Assembly (NCBI GenBank): GCA_016709545.1
Contig: JADJMO010000001.1
Location: 1-64,000 of the forward strand
DNA from: Myxococcales bacterium
GTDB lineage: Bacteria; Myxococcota_A; Polyangia; Polyangiales; JADJMO01
DNA: 64,000 nucleotides
Reading direction: 5' to 3'
Below, piece by piece: positions 58,771 to 64,000 of the stretch (the first letter of the stretch is position 1; the number at the start of each line of letters is the position of its first letter). Made by a program: the position numbers and the translations under genes. Below the pieces are notes generated by a model. That model saw only the letters and a program-made list of their open reading frames with translations, was not told the origin of the DNA and ran no database searches.

Positions 58771-59625
58771 ATGCGCGCTCTTCCGGTGCTCCTCCTCGCC
58801 CTCGCCTCGTGCACCTCCGCCGAGGAGCCCGCGCCCTCGGCCGTGGCGGATTGCAAGAAGCTCCACGAGGGGCGGGTCACGCTGGCGGTGGACGTCGAGC
58901 CCATCGCGCAGAGCCGCCTCACCGCGCGCTTCGTCGAGTCCACGGTCTCGAGCCGCGCGCCGCTGTGCACGACGACGACGATCGGCGCATGCAAGGTGAA
59001 GGAGTGCGTCCGCGCGGCGACCGTCGCCAACACGTGCGTCGCGAGCGAGGCGACCACGAGCGCCGGGTCGATCGACGTCAAGGGCGGCAAGAACCCGCCG
59101 CTCACCATGACCTCCGACGGCAAGCGCGCGTACGCCGGCTTCAGCTCGTCGGGGCCGCGCTGGGCCCCCGGCGACACCGTCGACGTGACCGCGGCGGGCG
59201 CGGACGTGGCCGGTTTCGCGGCGTCGCTCGTGTTCCCGAGCCGCGTCGAGCTCACCGGCCCCGCCGACTACGTGGCCAAGAAGGACCCGATCCCCGTCGA
59301 CTGGAAGGCCGGCCTGCCGCTCACGTGGAAGCCCGGGGTCGGCACCGTGTGGCTGCACCTCTCGCAGGGCGACGCCGAGCTGCGCAAGAGCACGGACATC
59401 GAGTGCGAGGCCGAGAGCGCGAGCGGCGCCTTCACCATCCCCGCCGAGGCGCTCGCCACGCTCGAGGGCACGCGCGACACCAAGACCGCCAACGCCACGC
59501 TCGACGTCGCGGGGCGCGCCAAGAAGGAGCTCGTGGCGGGCGGCTATGCGGTCGTGGTCGAGGCGCTCCACCGCGAGGAGCCGCGGCACCTCGTGGTCGC
59601 GCTCGACGGCGTCCCCGCCAAGTAG
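58771..59625 (+). CDS. Exported lipoprotein, unknown function
   Basis: 284 residues with the lipoprotein signal MRALPVLLLALASC. The mature part has six Cys in its first half (ADCKKLHEG, PLCTTTTIGACKVKECV, NTCVAS, likely disulfides) and an Ig-like beta architecture (SLVFPSRVELTGPADYVAKKDPIPVDW, GTVWLHLSQGDAELRKSTDIEC). No family recognised. It is followed 29 nt later by the kinase gene, which has its own -10. Confidence 0.55.
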   Translation: MRALPVLLLALASCTSAEEPAPSAVADCKKLHEGRVTLAVDVEPIAQSRLTARFVESTVSSRAPLCTTTTIGACKVKECVRAATVANTCVASEATTSAGSIDVKGGKNPPLTMTSDGKRAYAGFSSSGPRWAPGDTVDVTAAGADVAGFAASLVFPSRVELTGPADYVAKKDPIPVDWKAGLPLTWKPGVGTVWLHLSQGDAELRKSTDIECEAESASGAFTIPAEALATLEGTRDTKTANATLDVAGRAKKELVAGGYAVVVEALHREEPRHLVVALDGVPAK

Positions 59626-59639
59626 ACGCCGAAGCGCGC

Positions 59640-59645
59640 TAGGAT
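59640..59645 (+). promoter_or_regulatory. -10 hexamer TAGGAT of the kinase gene
   Basis: Nine nt before the ATG at 59655; no ribosome site lies between. Confidence 0.38.
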
Positions 59646-59654
59646 GCTGCCCGG

Positions 59655-61595
<1,941 letters not shown>

Positions 61596-61604
61596 AAGTG
61601 GTCG

Positions 61605-63380
61605 GTGTCCGAGACCACCCGCCACTTCGCCGTCGCCCCTGACGAACTCGCGCGCGCGCTCCTCGCGGCGACCGGCCCGGGAGCGCTGCCCGCGATCCTG
61701 CGCGGAAAGCCGGAGGGCGAGGCCGCCCGCAAGGCGCTGCCCGCCCTCGTCGCCGCCCACGGGGTCGGCTTCGTGGTCGCGGCGCGCCTCCGGGGCAACG
61801 AGCTCGCCGCACCACTCGAGGTGGCCGAGGAGCGCACCGACGGCACCGTGCGCGCGCGCCTCCGCGCGGCCGCCGCGCGCAACGGCGTCCCGCTCGAGTT
61901 CCCCGCGGCCGTGGTGCGCGAGACCGAGCAGCTGCTCGCCGCCCCGGGCATCGACGAACCCACGCTCGTCGACCTCACCGCGCTGCCGTTCGTCACCGTC
62001 GACGGCCCCACCTCGCGTGACCTCGACCAGGCGCTCCACCTCTCGCGCGAAGGCGCGGGCTACTGCTTCCGCTACGCGATCGCCGACGCCGCGTACTACG
62101 TGCGGCCCGAGAGCGCGCTCTTCGAGGAGTGCCTCGCCCGCGGCGCGAGCTACTACCTGCCCGGGCAGTCGTTCCCCATGCTGCCGCGCGCACTCTCGGA
62201 GGGCCTCGTCTCGCTGAACGAGGGCGTCGACCGCCGGTCCCTCGTGTTCGTGATCTCGCTCGACGCGGCCGGCGTCGTCACGAGGACCGAGCTCGTGCGC
62301 GCGCGCGTGCGGAGCCGCGGCAAGCTCTCGTTCCCCGCCGTGCAGGCGTTCCTCGACGGCGACGGCGCCTACGACCGCGAGCCGTACGCCGAGAGCCTGC
62401 GCCTCCTGCCGGTGATCGGCCGCCTCCGCGAGACCGACGCGGCTCTCCGGCAGGTGGTCCGCTACCGCCGCACCGAGCTCGAGCTGAAGATCGGCGGGGA
62501 GGGCCTGAGCTTCATCGTGCTCGAGGGCCTCCGCCACGAGGTCGAGCGGTGGAACGAGCAGCTCTCGCTCCTCTGCAACTCCGAGGGCGGCACGTTCCTG
62601 CGCGACGCCAAGAGGCCGGAGATCCAGCCCATCTACCGCGTGCACCCGGCGCCCGATCCCGACCGCATCGCCGGCCTCGAGGCCATGATCGCCGCCGTCG
62701 TCGAGCTGCACGCGCTGCCCCCCTCGTTCCTGTGGAGGGCGGCCGGCGCGCAAGGCCTGTCGGACTACCTCGCGCAGCTGCCCACCGAGGGCCCGCACGC
62801 GCGCATCGCCGCCGCGATCCAGCGGCAGGCCATCCTCGTGAACGTGCGCTCGTCGTACTCCACCGAGCCCGGCCTGCACCACGGCGTCGGTGTCGAGCCG
62901 TACGCGCGCTTCTCGGCGCCGATGCGCGAGATCGTGGGCGTGTTCGTGCACAAGGAGGCCATCGAGAAGCTCACCGGCAAGGGCAGCATCGACGTCGAGC
63001 TCCGCACGCGGGTCGTCGACTCGGCCAACCGCGCGCGCGACGTGCAGCGCCGCCTGAACGACGCCGCCAACCGCATGGTGCTCGACCAGATCTTCGGGGA
63101 GGATCTGAAGAAGCGCCTCGAGGATCGCCCGCTGCACGTCGGCACCGTCGTCGGGGTCGCGCCCGGCAAGGTGCACGTGCTCCTCGACGCGCCGACCATC
63201 GACGTGAAGCTCTACATGGGCGACGTCGGCAAGGGCCTCGGCGGTTTCCTCGTCGTGGGCCACGCGGGGGCCGCGTTGCTCAAGGACGGCAAGCGCGCGC
63301 TCGCCCTCGGCGACCTGATCAAGGTGCGGGTCGAGGGTCGCGACGAGTCGCGCGATCGCTGGGTGCTGATCCCGCGATGA
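61605..63380 (+). CDS. RNB-domain exoribonuclease (RNase R/II-like)
   Basis: 591 residues from a GTG start 9 nt after the kinase gene. A short N-terminal region replaces the usual cold-shock domains. The RNB core has TVDGPTSRDLDQALHL with the acidic catalytic cluster, then YAIADAAYYV, MLPRALSEGLVSLNEGVDRRSLVF, TELVRARVRSRGKLSF, and SAPMREIVGVFVHKEA near the end. A C-terminal S1-like barrel (LHVGTVVGVAPGKVHVLL) closes the protein. Probably degrades RNA 3' to 5'. It is smaller than classical RNase R. Confidence 0.82.
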   Translation: MSETTRHFAVAPDELARALLAATGPGALPAILRGKPEGEAARKALPALVAAHGVGFVVAARLRGNELAAPLEVAEERTDGTVRARLRAAAARNGVPLEFPAAVVRETEQLLAAPGIDEPTLVDLTALPFVTVDGPTSRDLDQALHLSREGAGYCFRYAIADAAYYVRPESALFEECLARGASYYLPGQSFPMLPRALSEGLVSLNEGVDRRSLVFVISLDAAGVVTRTELVRARVRSRGKLSFPAVQAFLDGDGAYDREPYAESLRLLPVIGRLRETDAALRQVVRYRRTELELKIGGEGLSFIVLEGLRHEVERWNEQLSLLCNSEGGTFLRDAKRPEIQPIYRVHPAPDPDRIAGLEAMIAAVVELHALPPSFLWRAAGAQGLSDYLAQLPTEGPHARIAAAIQRQAILVNVRSSYSTEPGLHHGVGVEPYARFSAPMREIVGVFVHKEAIEKLTGKGSIDVELRTRVVDSANRARDVQRRLNDAANRMVLDQIFGEDLKKRLEDRPLHVGTVVGVAPGKVHVLLDAPTIDVKLYMGDVGKGLGGFLVVGHAGAALLKDGKRALALGDLIKVRVEGRDESRDRWVLIPR

Positions 63381-63392
63381 GGCCCCCGGGGC

Positions 63393-63704
63393 TCACTCCT
63401 CGCTGACCAGGGCGAGCAACGCCGCGACCTTGCTCTTGCGCTCCACGGGGTGGCGCAGGGGCAGGTGCGCGCGGACGCGGTAGGTGTTGCGTCGTCCCTC
63501 CCGCTCGTGGGTCAGATACCCCGCCTCCTCCAGCTCGGCCACGATGCGCTGCGCCGCGCGCTCGGTGATCCCCACCTGATCGGCCAGGTCGCGGAAGCGC
63601 GCCTGGGGGTCACGGGCGATGCAGAGGAGCACGTGCGCGTGGTTGGTCAGGAAGGTCCAAGCGGGCTTTTCGGCGGGGGGAGCGGGCGTCTTGCGCGCAG
63701 CCAT
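63393..63704 (-). CDS. Winged-helix transcriptional regulator (MarR/ArsR-like)
   Basis: I chose the ATG at 63704 (MAARKTPAPPAEKPAWTF), which has AAGG 6 nt upstream, over the more distal ATG at 63752. About 103 residues. The DNA-binding wing fits a winged helix: NHAHVLLCIARDPQARFRDLADQVGITERAAQRIVAELEEAGYL, then the wing THEREGRRNTYRV. No sensor domain or Cys cluster. A palindromic operator region lies just upstream, shared with the dehydrogenase gene, so it may regulate both genes. Confidence 0.7.
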   Translation of the reverse strand: MAARKTPAPPAEKPAWTFLTNHAHVLLCIARDPQARFRDLADQVGITERAAQRIVAELEEAGYLTHEREGRRNTYRVRAHLPLRHPVERKSKVAALLALVSEE

Positions 63705-63729
63705 GGATGACCTTGCGGGAGGTCGAGAC

Positions 63730-63777
63730 TTACGATACACGAAGCACGACACGCGTTTCGTGTGTCTTGTTTCGTAA
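63730..63777. promoter_or_regulatory. Nested inverted repeats, probable operator
   Basis: TTACGA (63730) pairs with TCGTAA (63772-63777), and ACACGAA (63737) pairs with TTCGTGT (63757-63763). The AT content is well above that of the surroundings. Position between the divergent regulator and dehydrogenase genes supports control by the adjacent winged-helix protein. Confidence 0.5.
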
Positions 63778-63823
63778 ATCTCTAACAGCGGGGCCTCTGC
63801 CCTGCAAAGGCCGAGGTGTGTCC

Positions 63824-64000
63824 ATGCGCTACCAGCTCGACGCAGAGGGGAAGAAGCGGGTCACGGTGATCGCCGGCGACGGCATCGGCCCGGAGGTGGT
63901 GGCCGCGACGCGGGCCATCCTCGACGCCACGGGGGTGCGCATCGCGTGGGAGGAGCACGAGGCCGGCGCCGAGGTCTTCAAGAGGGGCCTCGCGAGCGGC
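63824..64000 (+). CDS. Isocitrate/isopropylmalate dehydrogenase family (N-terminal fragment)
   Basis: Only 59 residues are in the window. RVTVIAGDGIGPEVVAATRAIL is the family's N-terminal nucleotide/substrate strand, followed by WEEHEAGAEVFKRGLASG. The spacing fits NAD-dependent isocitrate dehydrogenase slightly better than LeuB, but the deciding residues lie beyond position 64000. The ATG is chosen at 63824. Confidence 0.75.
   Translation, partial: MRYQLDAEGKKRVTVIAGDGIGPEVVAATRAILDATGVRIAWEEHEAGAEVFKRGLASG

Overview
The window is about 70% GC, tightly packed with genes and rich in exported lipoproteins, Ser/Thr kinases and very large multidomain proteins. Together with a three-gene PUFA synthase whose third subunit ends in an acylglycerol-phosphate acyltransferase, this points to a myxobacterium (Myxococcota, Polyangia-like). 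No rRNA, tRNA, IS element or CRISPR array was seen. Nearly all of the sequence is coding; the longest gene-free stretch is the ~220-nt repeat region near 58.6 kb.

Region 1 (1-8.6 kb) is a polyhydroxyalkanoate (PHA) island. A minus-strand operon runs from 6736 down through a surface lipoprotein, an exported alpha/beta hydrolase, an outer-membrane protein, a second paralogous lipoprotein, a small phasin/PhaE-like protein, a long-chain acyl-CoA ligase and PhaC (cut by the window edge). Facing it are phaR, a phasin gene and a 3-hydroxybutyrate dehydrogenase. Three copies of TGCnnTGCAACAA lie upstream of these units and are good candidates for the PhaR operator.

Region 2 (8.6-25.3 kb) has two small exported proteins, then the PUFA synthase pfa1 (enoyl reductase), pfa2 (KS-MAT-ACP-ACP-KR-DH), pfa3 (KS-CLF-DH-DH-PS-DH-AGPAT) and a coupled Sfp-type phosphopantetheinyl transferase. 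As read here, pfa3 has lost about 110 residues of its KS, including the catalytic Cys.

Region 3 (25.4-38.5 kb) holds a secreted TLDc protein, a NAGPA-like lipoprotein, a pair of SPFH proteins, two DUF3943-like paralogues in opposite orientation, a pseudokinase with its membrane partner, and a receiver-DUF4388 protein.

Region 4 (38.6-45.8 kb) is the most unusual part. A methyltransferase, a zinc-ribbon thioredoxin and a radical SAM/SPASM enzyme are followed by five tandem small genes. These share a leader (ILARRAxF, then a lipobox-like Cys) and carry repeated Asp/Thr-rich units around a Cys-Leu pair (DTGPxxCL). A cobalamin-type radical SAM enzyme fused to a protein-isoaspartate-methyltransferase-like domain follows, and then a tryptophan 2,3-dioxygenase. 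I read this as an uncharacterised peptide or lipoprotein modification system.

Region 5 (45.8-64 kb) has a TauE/SafE permease, folK, a ~2,666-residue TPR protein, a thioredoxin-TPR lipoprotein, an outer-membrane protein, a SanA-like protein, three 61-bp hairpin repeats, a lipoprotein, an active Ser/Thr kinase with a polytopic membrane tail, an RNB exoribonuclease, a winged-helix regulator with a palindromic operator, and the start of an isocitrate/isopropylmalate dehydrogenase.

Two features cut across the window. Many genes have a TANNNT hexamer only 5-10 nt before the start codon and no Shine-Dalgarno, which suggests leaderless or near-leaderless mRNAs. Many genes, mostly at 0.6-6.1 kb, are broken by single-base indels in C/G runs. 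These look like consensus errors, so 'broken' genes should be read with caution.
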